The notes below the pieces were generated by a model. That model saw only the letters and a program-made list of their open reading frames with translations, was not told the origin of the DNA and did no database searches. From the NCBI RefSeq assembly GCF_000372965.1, contig NZ_KB890024.1, forward strand, positions 4,118,304 through 4,182,303: a stretch of DNA of 64,000 nucleotides, in the 5' to 3' direction. Shown here piece after piece: positions 17,132-28,412 of this stretch (its first letter is position 1; each line of letters starts with the position of its first letter). Position numbers and translations under genes: made by a program. This stretch comes from Hoeflea sp. 108. Lineage in GTDB: Bacteria; Pseudomonadota; Alphaproteobacteria; Rhizobiales; Rhizobiaceae.

Positions 17132-17566
17132 ATGGCAAAGCCTCCCAAAAAGCAGCGGCTATCGGTGTATCTCGAACCGGACGTCATGAAGGCGCTCGCC
17201 GCGCATGCCACCCGGCGTGATCAATCCCTATCGCTGATTGCGGAAGCGGGCATCGCCTCCTTCCTGTCGCCGGACGCTACCGAACGGCAGGAGGCGGCGA
17301 CGACGAAGCGGCTCGACCAGATCGACCGGCGAATGGCGCGGATGGAGCGCGATCTCGGAATCAGCGTCGAAACGCTGGCCGTGTTCATCCGCTTCTGGCT
17401 GACGACAAACCCGCCGCTGCCGGAGCCCGCACAGGCTGCGGCACGCTCGAAAGCAGGCGAGCGCTACGAGGCGTTCGTCACCGCCCTCGGCCGGCGACTC
17501 GCTCACGGGCCGAAGCTTCGCCAGGAGATTTCGGAAGACATCGCGCCCGCGCGCGACGCGGATTAA
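17132..17566 (+). CDS. CopG/ribbon-helix-helix protein
   Basis: A 144-residue protein with an N-terminal ribbon-helix-helix: KQRLSVYLEPDVMKALAAHA followed by SLSLIAEAGIASFL (residues 8-45). The rest is charged and helical (LDQIDRRMARMERDLGI, probable coiled coil) with a short hydrophobic stretch near 85-95. It lies between traG and trbB, its usual place in these modules, and probably regulates the transfer operon or helps the relaxosome. Confidence 0.82.
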   Translation: MAKPPKKQRLSVYLEPDVMKALAAHATRRDQSLSLIAEAGIASFLSPDATERQEAATTKRLDQIDRRMARMERDLGISVETLAVFIRFWLTTNPPLPEPAQAAARSKAGERYEAFVTALGRRLAHGPKLRQEISEDIAPARDAD

Positions 17567-17735
17567 TCACGACCGCGCCTACCACAAGTATTCCGGCGTT
17601 CCGCCGTTTCCCTGTATTTGTACGCCACAGTACGACGACCACAGCACGGTTGTTGTCAGGCCCTAATTTCTGCCTCTTCTACTCATCCCCGATCCAGGGC
17701 CGCATGTCGCGGTCCCGCAAGAGAACGGGGACGAC

Positions 17736-18719
17736 GTGGCGGCAACTCACCAGAAATCGGAAGCGCTCCTTCGCGGTGCCCGCATGCTGCGCACGGCCCT
17801 CGGGCCGGCGATCGCCCGCTTTCTGGAAGATCCCGCGATCGTCGAGGTGATGCTCAATCCCGATGGGCGGCTCTGGGTCGACCGGCTTTCCGAAGGGCTT
17901 TCCGATACGGGTGAGCTGCTGTCGCCTCCAGACGGCGAGCGGATCATCCGTCTCGTCGCCCATCATGTCGGCGCCGAGGTTCATCCCGGAGCCCCGCGTG
18001 TGTCGGCCGAGCTTCCCGAGACGGGGGAAAGATTCGAGGGGCTGCTGCCCCCCGTGGTGTCAGCGCCAGCCTTCGCAATCCGCAAGCCCGCTGTCGCCGT
18101 GTTCACTCTCGACGATTATGTCGCCGCCGGCATCATGGCCGCAGGTCAGGCCGAGACGCTGCGCCAAGCCGTCGCCGACCGCCGTAACATCCTCGTTGCC
18201 GGCGGCACATCCACCGGCAAGACGACCCTCACCAACGCGCTGCTGGCCGAAGTCGCGAAGACCTCCGACCGCGTCGTGCTCATCGAGGACACGCGCGAAC
18301 TGCAATGCGCCGCGCCCAATCTTGTCGCCATGCGGACGAAGGATGGCATCGCCTCACTTTCCGATCTCGTCCGCTCTTCGCTTCGCCTCCGCCCAGACCG
18401 CATCCCGATCGGCGAGGTGCGCGGGGCCGAGGCGCTCGATCTGCTGAAAGCCTGGGGCACCGGCCACCCCGGTGGAGTCGGCACCATCCACGCCGGCACC
18501 GCTATCGGCGCGCTTCGTCGCATGGAGCAGCTCATTCAGGAAGCCGTCGTCACCGTCCCGCGCGCGCTGATTGCGGAGACGATTGATCTCATCGCCGTGC
18601 TGTCCGGCCGTGGCGCATCGCGCCACCTCGCCGAACTCGCCCGCATCGAGGGGCTCGGCCCCGGCGGCGACTACCGCGTCACCCCCGCAACCCAGCCCCT
18701 TACAGGAGACCCGTCATGA
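17736..18719 (+). CDS. trbB: TrbB, VirB11-type conjugation ATPase
   Basis: A 327-residue hexameric traffic ATPase. The Walker A box GGTSTGKTTLTNALL is near residues 153-167, the Asp box VVLIEDTRELQ near 180, and the GEVRGAEALDLLKAW/GHPGGVGTIHAG motifs follow. It energises pilus assembly and DNA transfer at the inner face of the membrane. Start is GTG 17736 preceded by GAGAACGGGG. It is the first gene of an unbroken trbBCDEJKLFGI operon with overlapping starts. Confidence 0.92.
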   Translation: MAATHQKSEALLRGARMLRTALGPAIARFLEDPAIVEVMLNPDGRLWVDRLSEGLSDTGELLSPPDGERIIRLVAHHVGAEVHPGAPRVSAELPETGERFEGLLPPVVSAPAFAIRKPAVAVFTLDDYVAAGIMAAGQAETLRQAVADRRNILVAGGTSTGKTTLTNALLAEVAKTSDRVVLIEDTRELQCAAPNLVAMRTKDGIASLSDLVRSSLRLRPDRIPIGEVRGAEALDLLKAWGTGHPGGVGTIHAGTAIGALRRMEQLIQEAVVTVPRALIAETIDLIAVLSGRGASRHLAELARIEGLGPGGDYRVTPATQPLTGDPS

Positions 18720-19048
18720 TTAAGCACGCCCTGCGCATCCGCCGGCATATCGCTACGGCGGTGTCCGTCGCCTTCGTCTCGCTGGCGATGGCGCCCGCCG
18801 CGCACGCGTCCGGTTCCTCCATGCCCTGGGAAGCACCGCTGCAATCCATCCTCGAGTCGATCGAGGGGCCTGTCGCCAAGATCATCGCGGTGATGATCAT
18901 CATCATCACCGGCCTGACGCTCGCCTTCGGCGACACTTCCGGCGGTGCCCGCAAGCTGATCCAGATCGTCTTCGGCCTGTCGATCGCCTTCGCCGCGTCC
19001 AGCTTCTTCCTGTCGTTCTTCTCGTTCGGCGGCGGGGCGCTCGTCTGA
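18716..19048 (+). CDS. trbC: TrbC pilin subunit
   Basis: A 110-residue VirB2-like prepilin with a signal sequence (about residues 1-32, ending near AHASG) and two membrane helices (54-70 and 82-104). It is processed by TraF-type peptidase in RP4-like systems and forms the conjugative pilus. Start overlaps the trbB stop (ATGA). Confidence 0.9.
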   Translation: MIKHALRIRRHIATAVSVAFVSLAMAPAAHASGSSMPWEAPLQSILESIEGPVAKIIAVMIIIITGLTLAFGDTSGGARKLIQIVFGLSIAFAASSFFLSFFSFGGGALV

Positions 19049-19329
19049 TGGCCAACGGCGCGGATCATCATGGCGAGCTGGCAGGCTTCTCAGTCCCGGT
19101 CCATCGGGCGCTGACCGAGCACATCCTGCTCGGCGGCGCGCCGCGCTCGCTCGCCATCCTCAACGGCACGCTGGCGGCAGCGCTCGGCCTCGGCCTGCGC
19201 CTCTGGCTGGTCGGTCTCGGCCTCTGGGCTCTCGGCCACTTCGCGGCCGTCTGGGCAGCCAAGCGCGATCCGCAGTTCGTCGATGTCGTGCGCAAGCATC
19301 TGCGCATCCCCGGCCACCTGTCGGTTTGA
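19048..19329 (+). CDS. trbD: TrbD, VirB3-like inner-membrane protein
   Basis: A 93-residue membrane protein with the VirB3/TrbD pattern: FSVPVHRALTEHILLGGAPR at the start, then a long hydrophobic region (about 32-70) and a C-terminal RDPQFVDVVRKHL. It works with TrbE in the inner-membrane complex. Its ATG overlaps the end of trbC by 1 bp. Confidence 0.9.
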   Translation: MANGADHHGELAGFSVPVHRALTEHILLGGAPRSLAILNGTLAAALGLGLRLWLVGLGLWALGHFAAVWAAKRDPQFVDVVRKHLRIPGHLSV

Positions 19330-19341
19330 GGAGGAACGCCG

Positions 19342-21798
19342 ATGATGAACCTTGCCGAATATCGCAACCGCAATACCCGTCTCGCCGACTTCCTGCCTTG
19401 GGTCGCTCTGATCGGCGAAGGCATCGTCTTGAACAAGGACGGCAGCTTGCAGCGGACCGCAAGATTTCGCGGACCCGACCTCGACAGTGCCGTTCCGGCC
19501 GAGCTAGTCGCGGTCGCCGGGCGCCTCAACAACGCCTTCCGTCGCCTGGGCTCCGGCTGGGCCATCTTCGTCGAGGCGCAGCGCCATGGTGCCGCGACCT
19601 ATCCGGCCAGCGTGTTCGCCGACAGCGCGTCGGCCTTGGTTGACGCCGAGCGGAAAGCCGACTTCGAGGAAGCCGGCGCGCACTTCGAATCGAGCTACTT
19701 CCTCACCTTCCTCTACCTTCCCCCGGCCGAAGACGCGGCGCGCGCAGAGACCTGGCTCTATGAGGGTCGCGATCACGCTGGCGTCGATGCGCACGAGATC
19801 CTGCGCGGCTTCGCAGACCGCACCGATCGCATCCTTCAGCTCATCGACGCCTTCATGCCGGAATGCGCCTGGCTCGATGACGGCGAGACGCTGACCTATC
19901 TGCATTCGACCGTCTCGACCAAGCGGCACCGCGTCCGCGTGCCCGAGACGCCGATGTATCTCGATGCGCTGCTGGCCGATCAGCCCCTGACCGGCGGGCT
20001 CGAACCCCGGCTCGGCGACGCACATGTCCGCATCCTCACCATTGTCGGCTTCCCGACCGCGACCACGCCCGGCATCCTCGATGAGCTGAACCGGCTGGCC
20101 TTTCCCTATCGCTGGTCAACACGCGCCGTCCTGCTCGACAAGACCGACGCCACCAAGCTGCTGACGAAGATCAGGCGTCAGTGGTTCGCCAAGCGCAAGT
20201 CGATCGCCGCCATCCTCAAGGAGGTGATGACCAACGAGGCCTCTGCGCTGGTCGATACCGATGCGGCCAACAAGGCCGCCGACGCCGACATGGCGTTGCA
20301 GGAGCTGGGCGCCGACTATGCGGGCCAAGCCTATGTGACGGCGACTATCACCGTCTGGGACGAGGACCCGCGCATCGCAGCTGAAAAGCTGCGGATGGTC
20401 GAGAAGGTCATCCAGGGCCGCGACTTCACCGCCATGCCCGAGACGATCAACGCGGTCGACGCCTGGCTCGGCTCGCTGCCCGGCCATGTCTACGCCAATG
20501 TCCGGCAGCCGCCGATCAACACCTTGAATCTCGCCCACATGATCCCGCTGTCGGCGGTGTGGGCGGGACCGGAACGGGACGAGCACTTCGATGCACCCCC
20601 ACTGCTTTACGGCAGAACCGAAGGCTCGACCCCGTTCCGGCTTTCCATCCATGTCGGCGATGTCGGCCACACCCTGATCGTCGGGCCAACGGGCGCCGGC
20701 AAGTCGGTGCTGCTGGCGCTGATGGCGCTGCAGTTCCGGCGCTATCCGCAGTCGCAGGTTTTCGCCTTCGACTTTGGCGGATCGATCCGCGCCGCCGCGC
20801 TCGCCATGCGCGGAGACTGGCACGATCTTGGCGGCGGCCTCACCGAAGGCTCAGACGACAGCGTGTCTCTTCAGCCGCTCGGGCGCATCGACGATGTCGC
20901 CGAGCGCGCCTGGGCCTCCGACTGGCTGATCGCGATCCTGGGGCGCGAGAGCGTGGCCGTCACGCCCGAGGTGAAGGAGCATCTTTGGTCGGCGCTCTCC
21001 TCGCTGGCGTCGGCGCCCGTCGCCGAGCGCACGCTGACGGGATTGTCCGTCCTGCTGCAATCCAACGATATCAAGCAGGCGCTCCGACCCTATTGCGTCG
21101 GCGGTCCCTATGGCCGTCTGCTCGACGCCGAGGCCGAGCATCTGGGCGAAGCCAATGTGCAGGTTTTTGAGACTGAAGGGCTGATCGGCACCGGGGCTGC
21201 CGCCGCCGTGCTCGCCTATCTCTTCCACCGCATCGAGGACCGCCTCGACGGTCGCCCGACGCTGCTGATCGTCGATGAAGGCTGGCTTGCCCTGGATGAC
21301 GAGGGCTTCGCCGGTCAGCTCCGCGAATGGCTGAAGACGCTGCGCAAGAAGAACGCCAGCGTCATCTTCGCCACGCAGTCGCTCTCGGACATCGACGGCT
21401 CGGCGATAGCGCCGGCCATCATCGAAAGCTGCCAGACCCGCATCCTGCTGCCGAACGAGCGCGCCATCGAGCCGCAGATCACTGCCATCTACCGCCGGTT
21501 CGGATTGAACGATCGCCAGATCGAGATCCTCGCGCGGGCGATGCCGAAGCGCGACTATTACTGCCAATCGCGCCGCGGCAATCGGCTGTTCGAGTTGGGC
21601 CTGTCGGACGTGGCGCTGGCGCTCTGCGCCGCGTCCTCAAAGCAGCACCAGGCGCTGATCGCCGAGGTGCATGCCCGCAGCGGCACGGATGGTTTCCTTG
21701 CCGAATGGCTTGCCGAGAACCGACTCGGCTGGGCGGCGGACCTCATCGCCGACCTCACCAACGTCATCCCCCAAGCCGAACCGGAGACACGCCCATGA
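19342..21798 (+). CDS. trbE: TrbE, VirB4-type conjugation ATPase
   Basis: An 818-residue ATPase, the usual TrbE length. Residues 1-10 read MMNLAEYRNR, a family start. Walker A GPTGAGKSVLLALMAL is near 452-467, and Walker B LLIVDEGWLALDD near 640. It is the largest energiser of the mating-pair system, at the inner membrane with TrbD. AGGAGGAAC precedes the ATG; a second ATG follows at once. Confidence 0.94.
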   Translation: MMNLAEYRNRNTRLADFLPWVALIGEGIVLNKDGSLQRTARFRGPDLDSAVPAELVAVAGRLNNAFRRLGSGWAIFVEAQRHGAATYPASVFADSASALVDAERKADFEEAGAHFESSYFLTFLYLPPAEDAARAETWLYEGRDHAGVDAHEILRGFADRTDRILQLIDAFMPECAWLDDGETLTYLHSTVSTKRHRVRVPETPMYLDALLADQPLTGGLEPRLGDAHVRILTIVGFPTATTPGILDELNRLAFPYRWSTRAVLLDKTDATKLLTKIRRQWFAKRKSIAAILKEVMTNEASALVDTDAANKAADADMALQELGADYAGQAYVTATITVWDEDPRIAAEKLRMVEKVIQGRDFTAMPETINAVDAWLGSLPGHVYANVRQPPINTLNLAHMIPLSAVWAGPERDEHFDAPPLLYGRTEGSTPFRLSIHVGDVGHTLIVGPTGAGKSVLLALMALQFRRYPQSQVFAFDFGGSIRAAALAMRGDWHDLGGGLTEGSDDSVSLQPLGRIDDVAERAWASDWLIAILGRESVAVTPEVKEHLWSALSSLASAPVAERTLTGLSVLLQSNDIKQALRPYCVGGPYGRLLDAEAEHLGEANVQVFETEGLIGTGAAAAVLAYLFHRIEDRLDGRPTLLIVDEGWLALDDEGFAGQLREWLKTLRKKNASVIFATQSLSDIDGSAIAPAIIESCQTRILLPNERAIEPQITAIYRRFGLNDRQIEILARAMPKRDYYCQSRRGNRLFELGLSDVALALCAASSKQHQALIAEVHARSGTDGFLAEWLAENRLGWAADLIADLTNVIPQAEPETRP

Positions 21799-22565
21799 CC
21801 CGTTCTGTTCAATCTCGCTCGCTTGCGCTGCGTCTCACCGCAGCGCTGCTTGCCGCGCCAATCGCGCTCTCGCCGATCCTCAGCACCCCCGCCGCTGCGC
21901 AATGGATCGTCTACGATCCGACCAACTATGCGCAGAACGTCCTGACGGCAGCGCGCACCCTCCAGCAGGTCAATCAGCAGATCACCCAGCTTCAGAATGA
22001 AGCCACCATGCTGATCAACCAGGCCCGCAACCTCGCCAGCCTGCCATACTCCTCGCTCCAGCAGCTTCAGCAGTCGGTTCAGCGCACCCAGCAGCTCCTG
22101 CAACAGGCGCAGGGAATCGCCTACGACGTCCAGCGCATCGACCAGGCGTTCACGTCGACCTACGGCAACGCCTCCATGTCCGCCTCCGACCAGGCGCTGG
22201 TGGCGCAGGCGCGGGAGCGCTGGCAGAACACGGTCGGCGGCCTGCAGGACGCCATGCGCGTCCAGGCCGGCGTGGTCGGCAACATCGACACCAACCGCGC
22301 CGAGATGTCGTCACTGGTCGGCCAGAGCCAGGGCGCAACGGGAGCGCTGCAGGCGACGCAGGCCGGCAACCAGCTTCTCGCCCTGCAAGCGCAGCAGCTT
22401 GCCGATCTCACCGCTGTCGTCGCCGCCAACGGCCGGGCGCAAAGCCTGTCAGAGGCCGAGCGATCTGCTGCGGCCGAACAGGGTCGCGAACAGCGCCGAC
22501 GGTTCCTGACGCCGGGCACCGGCTATCAGCCCGGCAACGCCCGCATGTTCCCGAACGGCAACTGA
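21795..22565 (+). CDS. trbJ: TrbJ, VirB5-like protein
   Basis: A 256-residue exported protein. Signal peptide is about residues 1-35 (ending STPAAAQW). The mature part starts IVYDPTNYAQNVLTAARTL, a TrbJ hallmark, and is a Gln-rich coiled coil through about residue 110. It is a periplasmic or pilus-tip component. The ATG at 21795 overlaps the trbE stop. Confidence 0.92.
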   Translation: MTRSVQSRSLALRLTAALLAAPIALSPILSTPAAAQWIVYDPTNYAQNVLTAARTLQQVNQQITQLQNEATMLINQARNLASLPYSSLQQLQQSVQRTQQLLQQAQGIAYDVQRIDQAFTSTYGNASMSASDQALVAQARERWQNTVGGLQDAMRVQAGVVGNIDTNRAEMSSLVGQSQGATGALQATQAGNQLLALQAQQLADLTAVVAANGRAQSLSEAERSAAAEQGREQRRRFLTPGTGYQPGNARMFPNGN

Positions 22566-22575
22566 GGGCGCGGCT

Positions 22576-22965
22576 ATGGACGGCAAGATGCTGGCCCGGC
22601 TTGGCGCTGTCGTGTTCGTGGCCGTCGCGATCACTGCGACCGCGATCGAGATGAACCGGAAAGAGGAAGTGCGGGAGGCGTGGCCGTCCAACCGTACCAC
22701 CGAAGCGCGGGGCGATCCGTTGCGCAACGAGCTGATCCGCTGCCAGGTGCTCGGCGAAGCGGGATCGAGGGATCCGGCGTGCCTTCGGGCCTGGGCCGAA
22801 AACCGCAACCGTTTCCTCGCGCCCGGCGCGCGACCTGCCGAGCGGTTGCCGGACATGCCGCCAGCGCCGCGAAACACTCTCACACCCCAATCGGACCGCA
22901 CCGATCAGCCGGCCTTCGAGCCCGCCGCACCGATCGCGCCGCCGCAGCTCGACGAGGCGAGATAA
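22576..22965 (+). CDS. trbK: TrbK-like entry-exclusion protein
   Basis: A 129-residue protein with an N-terminal membrane helix (about residues 7-25) and a Pro-rich C-terminus. The segment DPLRNELIRCQVLGEAGSRD followed by CLRAWAENRNRFL is the signature of the alternative TrbK family in alphaproteobacterial trb operons. By family it is a candidate entry-exclusion factor; that function has not been shown for all members. It fits exactly between trbJ and trbL. Confidence 0.85.
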   Translation: MDGKMLARLGAVVFVAVAITATAIEMNRKEEVREAWPSNRTTEARGDPLRNELIRCQVLGEAGSRDPACLRAWAENRNRFLAPGARPAERLPDMPPAPRNTLTPQSDRTDQPAFEPAAPIAPPQLDEAR

Positions 22966-22969
22966 CATC

Positions 22970-24334
22970 ATGGGCGGCACCGGCGTCATCGACCATTTCC
23001 TTGAGGTCTTCACCCGCTACATCGACAGCGGCTTCGGCCTGCTCAGCGGCGAAGTCGCCTTCATCGCCACCACCCTGATCGTCATCGACGTGACACTGGC
23101 GGCGCTGTTCTGGAGCTGGGGCGCCGACGACGACATCATGGCCCGCCTGGTGAAGAAGACGCTGTTCGTCGGCGTGTTCGCCTACATCATCGGCAATTGG
23201 AACAACCTCGCCCGGATCATTTTCGAGAGCTTCGCCGGCCTCGGCCTGAAGGCCAGCGGCACCGGGTTCACCACGGCCGACCTCTTGCGCCCTGGAAAGG
23301 TCGCTCAGACCGGGCTCGACGCCGGACGGCCGCTGCTCGATTCCATCTCCAGCCTCATGGGCTACTGGTCGTTCTTCGAGAACTTCATCCAGATCGCCTG
23401 CATGTTCCTGGCCTGGGCGCTGGTGCTTCTCGCCTTCTTCATCCTCGCCATCCAGCTCTTCGTCACGCTCATCGAATTCAAGCTGACGACGCTCGCGGGC
23501 TTCGTGCTGATCCCCTTCGGCCTGTTCGGCAAATCCGCCTTCATGGCCGAACGCGTCCTCGGCAACGTCATCTCCTCCGGCATCAAGGTGCTGGTGCTCG
23601 CCGTCATCATCGGCATCGGCTCGACACTCTTCTCAGAATTCACATCCGGTTTCGGCGGCCAGAACCCGACGATCGACGAGGCGATGGCGATCGTGCTCGC
23701 CGCGCTGTCGCTGCTCGGCCTCGGCATCTTCGGGCCTGGTATTGCAAGCGGCATCGTCTCCGGCGGTCCCCAGCTCAGCGCCGGCGCCGCAGTCGGCACT
23801 GGCCTGGCCGCAGGCGGCATAGTCGCGCTCGGCGCTGGCGCCGTCGGCGCCGCCGCGTCGAGTGGCGCTGCGCTGGCCGGTGGTGCGGCCGCCGCCGCTC
23901 GTGGCGGTGCTGCGATCGCTGGCGGCGCGTCCACCGCTTACAGCCTTGGCGCAGCCGGGCAGTCCGGCGCGGCCGGCGTCGCTTCCGGTCTCGGCGGGGT
24001 CGCCCGTGCCGGCGGCAGCGCCGCCGTCTCGCCCCTGCGCCGCGCCGCATCGCGTGCCGCTGAAAGCATGCGCTCAAGCTTCAACGCTGGCGGCAAGGCC
24101 GCCTTCGAGGCGACAGGCGGCACTTCCACCATGGGCTCGATCGGCGGTGACGCGGCCGGTGATGGCGCCGCTGCCGCGGGTTCCACAAACGCAGGCGGTC
24201 CGCCGGCCTGGGCGCAGCGGATGCGCCGATCCCAGCACATGACCCATGCCGTCCAGGCCACGGCCCATGCCGTCCGCTCAGGTGATGCCCACGGCGGCGG
24301 CTCTTCCATCAATCTTTCCGAAGGCGATCGCTGA
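22970..24334 (+). CDS. trbL: TrbL, VirB6-like channel protein
   Basis: A 454-residue polytopic inner-membrane protein with about six membrane segments in the first 290 residues, beginning GGTGVIDHFLEVFTRYIDSG. A long Gly/Ala-rich region (about 260-350) and a polar cytoplasmic tail follow. It forms part of the inner-membrane DNA channel. trbF starts on its last base. Confidence 0.92.
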   Translation: MGGTGVIDHFLEVFTRYIDSGFGLLSGEVAFIATTLIVIDVTLAALFWSWGADDDIMARLVKKTLFVGVFAYIIGNWNNLARIIFESFAGLGLKASGTGFTTADLLRPGKVAQTGLDAGRPLLDSISSLMGYWSFFENFIQIACMFLAWALVLLAFFILAIQLFVTLIEFKLTTLAGFVLIPFGLFGKSAFMAERVLGNVISSGIKVLVLAVIIGIGSTLFSEFTSGFGGQNPTIDEAMAIVLAALSLLGLGIFGPGIASGIVSGGPQLSAGAAVGTGLAAGGIVALGAGAVGAAASSGAALAGGAAAAARGGAAIAGGASTAYSLGAAGQSGAAGVASGLGGVARAGGSAAVSPLRRAASRAAESMRSSFNAGGKAAFEATGGTSTMGSIGGDAAGDGAAAAGSTNAGGPPAWAQRMRRSQHMTHAVQATAHAVRSGDAHGGGSSINLSEGDR

Positions 24335-25013
24335 TGTTCAAACGACCCTCTACCCATTATGGCAAGGCCCCCGAGCCCGAGACGCCCTATCAGCGCGCCA
24401 CCCAGGTCTGGGATGAGCGCATCGGCGCCTCGCGCGTGCAGGCCAAGAACTGGCGGCTGATGGCGTTCGGCTCGCTGATCCTGTCGGCCGGGTTCGCCAC
24501 CGCGCTCGTCGTGCAGTCAGCACGCGGGACGATCGTACCCTGGGTGGTCCAAGTCGATCGCATCGGTCAGGCGCAGGCCGTCGCGCCCGCCGAGGCCGAC
24601 TATCGTCCGACCGATCCGCAGATTGCCTTCCACCTGGCGCGCTTCATCGAGCAGGTCCGGAGCATTCCGGCCGATGCGATCATCGTCCGGCAGAACTGGC
24701 TGCGCGCCTACGACTTCACGACTGACCGCGGCGCCATGGCGCTCAATGACTACGCCCGCTCCAACGACCCCTTTACACGGGTCGGCCGGCAGCAGGTCGC
24801 TGTCGACGTCTCCAGCGTCATCCGCGCGTCCCCGGACAGCTTCCGCGTCGCCTGGGTCGAGCGCCGATACGAAAATGGCCAGCTCGCCGAGACCACGCGC
24901 TGGACCGCGATCCTGACGATCGTCGTGCAGATCCCCCGAAACGCCGACCGGCTCAGGGCGAACCCGCTCGGCATCTACGTCAACGCCATCAACTGGTCAC
25001 GGGAGCTTGGGCA

Positions 25014-25017
<4 letters not shown>
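24334..25017 (+). CDS. trbF: TrbF, VirB8-like protein
   Basis: A 227-residue bitopic inner-membrane protein. The membrane helix is at about residues 38-60 after PYQRATQVWDERIGASRVQA; the periplasmic NTF2-like domain follows with WTAILTIVVQ near the end. It scaffolds the periplasmic part of the channel. The stop overlaps the trbG ATG. Confidence 0.92.
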
Positions 25018-26059
<1,042 letters not shown>

Positions 26060-26063
<4 letters not shown>

Positions 26064-27280
26064 GCGAGAACCCGCCCCGGATTGAGGAAGTGCCGGACGA
26101 CGATGCGCAGCCCCTGACCGGCGAGCCGGTCGGGCCTGCGCCGATGCGGCTGCGGGCCGAACCGCCCCGCGTCACCCGGTTGTCGCGGAAGGTTCTCGCC
26201 GGCCTCGGTCTTGTCGCCAGCGTCGGGCTCGGAGGTGCTCTGATCTACGCGCTTCAGACCCGCGACGCCGGTCGGCCGAACGACGAACTCTATTCGACCG
26301 AGAACCGCTCGACCGCTGACGGACTGGCCGGCCTGCCGCGAGATTACAGTGGCGTGCCACAGCTCGGTCCCCCTCTTCCCGGTGACCTCGGCCGGCCGAT
26401 CCTTAGTACCCAGGATCGCGGACAGCCGGTGCCCACACCCGGGACGGCCACGCCCAATCCCGGCATCAGCCCGGAAGAGCAGCGCCGCCTTCAGGAAATC
26501 GAGACCGCGCGCACCAGCCGTCTCTTCTCCGGATCGGAAAGCCGGGGCACACCCGCTGCTGCGGGAGCTGCCCCAGCGCTCGCGCCGGTGCCGGATTTGG
26601 CGAGCATTGGCCTCGCTCCGCCGCCCGCCACGCCCTCGGCGCAGGACCGGCAGAACGCGTTTCTGAACGCCGCGGCCGATCGCAGGACGGTTGCGCCCGA
26701 TCGCGTCGCTGCGCCAGTATCGCCGAACGTCCTTCAGGCGGGAGCAGTGATATCCGCGGCGCTGATCACCGGCATCCGATCCGATCTACCCGGCCAGATC
26801 ACCGCGCAGGTCACCGAAAACATCTACGACAGCCCAACCGGCCGTATCTTGCTTGTGCCGCAAGGCACTCGTGTGGTCGGGCAGTACGACAACAACGTGC
26901 AGTTCGGCCAGAGCCGAGTCCTGCTCGTCTGGACTCGGCTCGTCTTCCCGAACGGGCGCTCGATCGTTCTCGAGCGCCAGCCTGGTGCTGACGCTGAAGG
27001 GTTCGCCGGGCTTCAGGATGGCGTCGATTACCATTGGTGGGATCTGGCCAAGGCTGCGGGATTGTCGACACTGCTGAGCGTCGGCGCCGAACTCGCGGTC
27101 GACAACGACGATCGGCTCGTTCAGGCGATCCGGAACGGTGGGCAGGACACCATCAACGACGCAGGGCAGCAGATTGTGAGGCGTCAGCTCAACGTCGCGC
27201 CCACGATCACTATTCGGCCCGGATTTCCCGTGCGCGTTATCGTGACGCGAGACTTGGTACTGGAGCCATATGGAGGGTGA
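26060..27280 (+). CDS. trbI: TrbI, VirB10-like core complex protein
   Basis: A 406-residue protein with a cytoplasmic N-tail, one membrane helix (about residues 50-70), a Pro-rich periplasmic linker, and the VirB10 C-terminal domain (IYDSPTGRILLVPQGTRVVGQYD about 250-275; FPNGRSIVLERQPGAD; GFPVRVIVTRDLVL at the end). It spans both membranes and senses ATP use. Start is GTG 26060 overlapping the trbG stop. Confidence 0.94.
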
Positions 27281-27282
27281 TG

Positions 27283-27519
27283 ATGTCGAAGCTTAAGCTA
27301 GGCCCCATCGCGGACGACAAGCCGCTTAAGGTACAGGTCGAGCTACCTGCAGCTCTCCACCAGGACCTTGTTGACTACGCCCACCTATTGGGCCGAGAGC
27401 AAGGTCAGTCCGCTGTTGACCCAGCTCGGTTAATCGTCCCGATGTTACAACGGTTCATCGCGACAGACCGTGGCTTCGCCAAAGCCAGGCGAACGTTGAC
27501 GCCGGGGAGCGCCGATTAA
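27283..27519 (+). CDS. DUF2274 family protein
   Basis: A 78-residue DUF2274 protein (KLGPIADDKPLKVQVELPA, then LIVPMLQRFIATDRGF). Such genes close trb operons in alphaproteobacteria; function is unknown, and the helical pattern suggests a small regulator. Two tandem ATGs overlap the trbI stop (27280, 27283); the second is better spaced from GGAGG. Its end overlaps the convergent LysR gene by 4 bp. Confidence 0.85.
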   Translation: MSKLKLGPIADDKPLKVQVELPAALHQDLVDYAHLLGREQGQSAVDPARLIVPMLQRFIATDRGFAKARRTLTPGSAD

Positions 27520-28412
27520 TCCGTGGTCCCCGCTCTAGAGGGGGTGTCGAAACACTTCAGCAGCAGCGGCAGAGTCGGGTTGTCGTTGTCACTGGAAGAA
27601 ATTATAGCGGCCGTCGGCGCCCGCGCCGATGGGAGCGGGATCAACGCGATATCCGGCCGGTAGATCACGCTGGTGATGGTCAAGCCGAAGCCCTGTTCGA
27701 CCATCGTCAGCAGGGTTTCTCGGCTGACTTGTTGGATCGAGAGTTGAACCGCTCCGTCTCCGGCGCCCACCATGCGCCGGAGTATGCCAGCGAGCTCACG
27801 CCCAGCGCCATCCGAGCGAACGAGGAAGACTTCGTCACAAATGTCCTCCCACGACAGCTCTGGCCGTGCTGCCAACTCGTGAAGCGGGGACAATGCCACG
27901 AACAGATCTGGTTCGCAGAGACGTCGAACTTGGAACTGAGGACTTTTGCTCGCACTCAGGCTGATTGCTGCGTCCAGTAATCCGCGCTTCACCCCCAAAG
28001 AGTTTTCTTCTGAAGTGCCTTCCTCAAGCTTTACCTCGATCGTCGGATGTCGATTTCTGAATGCCGCGAGAATGTCGATGATCGGGCACGCCGGAAACGC
28101 TTCGAGCATTCCAAACCTCACGAGCCCGGTCTTGAGTTTCCGCGCGGAGCGGATCTCCGTTGCGGCGTTACGAAGGTAGCGCGCTCCCACCACCGCTTGT
28201 TGAAGGAAGCGCTCACCTTCTGGAGTCAGCCCTGCCCCCGCTCGCGTACGCTTGAAGAGAGAAAAGCCAAGTTGGCGCTCAAACAGCTGCACACGTCGGC
28301 TGACGGTGGATTGCGATATCGATAGGCGCTCCGCCGCTCGGCGGAAGCTGCCGGCCTCGGCGACCTGAACGGCGTACTTCAGGTATCGGAGATCAAGAGT
28401 CAGGTCGGGCAT
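27516..28412 (-). CDS. LysR-family regulator next to trb
   Basis: A 298-residue LysR regulator: helix-turn-helix at about residues 9-66 (LKYAVQVAEAGSFRRAAERL, SISQSTVSRRVQLFERQLG) and a periplasmic-binding-like effector domain after residue 90. Its gene converges on the trb operon and the 3' ends overlap. A LysR gene at this spot is common in these elements and may control conjugation. Effector unknown. Confidence 0.9.
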   Translation of the reverse strand: MPDLTLDLRYLKYAVQVAEAGSFRRAAERLSISQSTVSRRVQLFERQLGFSLFKRTRAGAGLTPEGERFLQQAVVGARYLRNAATEIRSARKLKTGLVRFGMLEAFPACPIIDILAAFRNRHPTIEVKLEEGTSEENSLGVKRGLLDAAISLSASKSPQFQVRRLCEPDLFVALSPLHELAARPELSWEDICDEVFLVRSDGAGRELAGILRRMVGAGDGAVQLSIQQVSRETLLTMVEQGFGLTITSVIYRPDIALIPLPSARAPTAAIISSSDNDNPTLPLLLKCFDTPSRAGTTD